Source: Calditrichia bacterium (GTDB lineage Bacteria > Calditrichota > Calditrichia > RBG-13-44-9 > J075). Taken from it: a DNA stretch of 64,000 nucleotides. The translations under genes and the position numbers were made by a program. Below are positions 62,767 through 64,000 of this stretch, in pieces. Positions within the stretch are counted from its first letter, which is position 1, and each line of letters begins with the position of its first letter. Below the pieces are notes generated by a model that was not told the DNA's origin, made no database searches, and worked only from the letters and a program-made list of their open reading frames with translations. The stretch lies in NCBI GenBank assembly GCA_028284445.1, contig JANQRS010000082.1, forward strand, positions 1 through 64,000. Reading direction: 5' to 3'.

Positions 62767-64000
62767 CGCTGCCTTCCTCCGCTCTGTCCGGGCTTTGGAT
62801 ATTGCTCCAAAGCAACGAATGCGGCGCCTCGCACCTTCTCATGGTCATCATCCAGGGCGCTCTGCAGGGGTTGCAATGCTATTGGATCGGCAATACGTCC
62901 CAAAGATTTAGCGGCTTCTTTGCGCACCTGCCATGCCTCGTCCTGCATGCTTTGCACAAGTGCTGTGACAGCGGTGCTTGCTCGAATTTCACCCAGAGCC
63001 CAGGCGGCGGCATGACGCGTCATCCAATCCTTGCTGGACAGAGCAGCGATGAGCGGCTCCGTCACTGCAGGTTCCTGAATGCGGCCCAGTGCCCAAGCGG
63101 CTTGATGGGCAGTTTGCCAGGCTGGATGTTTTAAGGCTAATGAAAGGGGTTCGATTGCAGCACGGGCGTCAATTTTGGCGACGGCCAGGACGGCCAGGTG
63201 ACTGACCTCCCATTTTTGATCTTCCATTGCCACCGCCAGGGATTCGATCAGCGACCGATCACCGCTTCGTCCAGCAGCCCAGGCCGCAAAGTGACGCACT
63301 TCCCAACGCTGATCAGCCAAGGCTCTGATGATCAGGTTTGTTGGCGGCCGCTCACTGGCACCGAGGGCATATGCTGCGGCAGTACGCTTTTCCCAATCTG
63401 GATCTTGCAAGGCCTCGCCAAGGAAGCGATCATCTTTGTTCGCATAATCATACTGCAATTGCCTGCCCAGGCTTTCTCCCAGCACAACAATTGTTATCGC
63501 TTCCGGCCCTTGTTCAGACCGCAACTCCGCTAGCATGTCCTGCGTGATGGATCGATCGCTTTGCTTCGGCTGTACACTGCAGGCGGAGATTAAAAGAAGG
63601 CAAGTTATGCCGGCTGCCAAAAGCCCCGGAAGCATCCAGCGCTTTTTCGCTGATTCATTCCCGGAGCCATCCAGGATGGCCAGCAACCGGTCTTCAAGTT
63701 GCGATGCCCGAGCCATAGGTAGCAGGAATTCCCGAGGCATCTGCGCCTGGCGAATGCCATTGCCAATGGCCAGGAGCTGGGATGCATAGAAGGAGGGCTT
63801 TTCCCCGGATGACAATACCACTTCGTCCGCAGCGATCTCCCGCTCCAATCGGGATCGCCGGGCAGCCAACCAATAAAACGGATTGATCCAGTGAAATATA
63901 CCAATGAAATGTATCAGCATTTGCTTGCCCCAGTCCCAACGCCAGATATGCGCCAGTTCGTGCAACAGCACAACGCGCAAGCGATCTTCCTGCCATTCGC
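62763..64000 (-). CDS. M56 peptidase with C-terminal HEAT repeats (partial at window end)
   Basis: Only the C-terminal ~410 residues are inside the window; the frame continues past 64000. The zinc motif HELAH with following WRWDW and the third ligand region LEREIAADEVV are visible. A membrane helix (LPGLLAAGITCLLLISAC) follows. The rest is about six HEAT repeats, such as WEVRHFAAWAAGRSGDRS and WMTRHAAAWALGEIRAS. M56 fused to HEAT repeats probably has the repeats outside the cytoplasm as a ligand-binding sensor. It overlaps the hydrolase gene as ATGA. The gene order suggests that a BlaI-type repressor gene lies just outside the right edge. Confidence 0.83.
   Translation of the reverse strand, partial: EWQEDRLRVVLLHELAHIWRWDWGKQMLIHFIGIFHWINPFYWLAARRSRLEREIAADEVVLSSGEKPSFYASQLLAIGNGIRQAQMPREFLLPMARASQLEDRLLAILDGSGNESAKKRWMLPGLLAAGITCLLLISACSVQPKQSDRSITQDMLAELRSEQGPEAITIVVLGESLGRQLQYDYANKDDRFLGEALQDPDWEKRTAAAYALGASERPPTNLIIRALADQRWEVRHFAAWAAGRSGDRSLIESLAVAMEDQKWEVSHLAVLAVAKIDARAAIEPLSLALKHPAWQTAHQAAWALGRIQEPAVTEPLIAALSSKDWMTRHAAAWALGEIRASTAVTALVQSMQDEAWQVRKEAAKSLGRIADPIALQPLQSALDDDHEKVRGAAFVALEQYPKPGQSGGRQR

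Noticed and set aside
1..64000. CRISPR array, cas genes or a type III-E (gRAMP) locus around the CHAT genes
   Set aside because: No direct-repeat/spacer pattern and no Cas-like protein is present. The only tandem array (19136-19187) has 9-bp units without spacers.

Overview
The window looks like a chromosomal segment of a Gram-negative bacterium of the FCB superphylum, near Calditrichota, candidate phylum KSB1 or Ignavibacteriota. The evidence is a set of secreted proteins ending in a FlgD-like type IX secretion (T9SS) sorting domain with the NYPNPFNP motif, many lipoproteins, MacB-like FtsX permeases, a DUF5916 outer-membrane protein, DUF1080 and heme-binding dehydrogenase proteins, and moderate GC. 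This assignment is inference. I found no rRNA, tRNA, CRISPR array, cas gene, phage gene or transposase.

Layout. 0.1-1.3 kb: an exported lipoprotein and a beta-barrel protein. 1.5-6.3 kb: a first regulatory module with a TPR-CHAT lipoprotein facing a sigma factor and a zinc-finger (zf-HC2) anti-sigma-like protein. 6.4-8.6 kb: an operon of alpha/beta hydrolase, ECF sigma factor and membrane partner. 8.8-13.1 kb: a heme-binding dehydrogenase/HEAT protein coupled to a DUF1080 protein. 13.2-19.1 kb: a MocR regulator, DinB protein, unknown protein, DUF5916 protein and GNAT acetyltransferase; the last three lie between inverted copies of an intergenic repeat. 19.6-27.7 kb: a second, co-directional sigma / zf-HC2 / three unknown membrane-anchored proteins / TPR-CHAT module. 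27.8-34.1 kb: an FtsX permease, a serine hydrolase and a wHTH-TM-PD40 membrane regulator with a phased operator. 34.3-47.6 kb: a cluster of T9SS cargo proteins, one of them frameshifted. 47.7-53.3 kb: a giant membrane protein and a KAP P-loop NTPase. 53.6-58.4 kb: a GH26-like lipoprotein and a propeller-PAS-SpoIIE signalling protein. 58.5-64.0 kb: two M56 (BlaR1-like) peptidase / alpha/beta hydrolase pairs with a BlaI-like operator between them.

The main theme is transmembrane signalling. Two unlinked modules combine a sigma factor, a zf-HC2 protein with one membrane helix and a TPR-like C-terminal part, and a TPR-CHAT protein that is predicted to be exported. My working model is that the CHAT peptidase acts outside the cytoplasm on the anti-sigma protein or on a neighbouring membrane protein and so releases the sigma factor. 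That model is inference. Cis-elements read directly from the sequence are a 13-bp hairpin covering the ribosome-binding site and start codon of a secreted protein (46341-46383), four CTGAA boxes at exact 11-bp spacing upstream of a wHTH regulator (34059-34096), and two dyads, one overlapping a -35/-10 promoter, upstream of an M56 gene (61607-61656).
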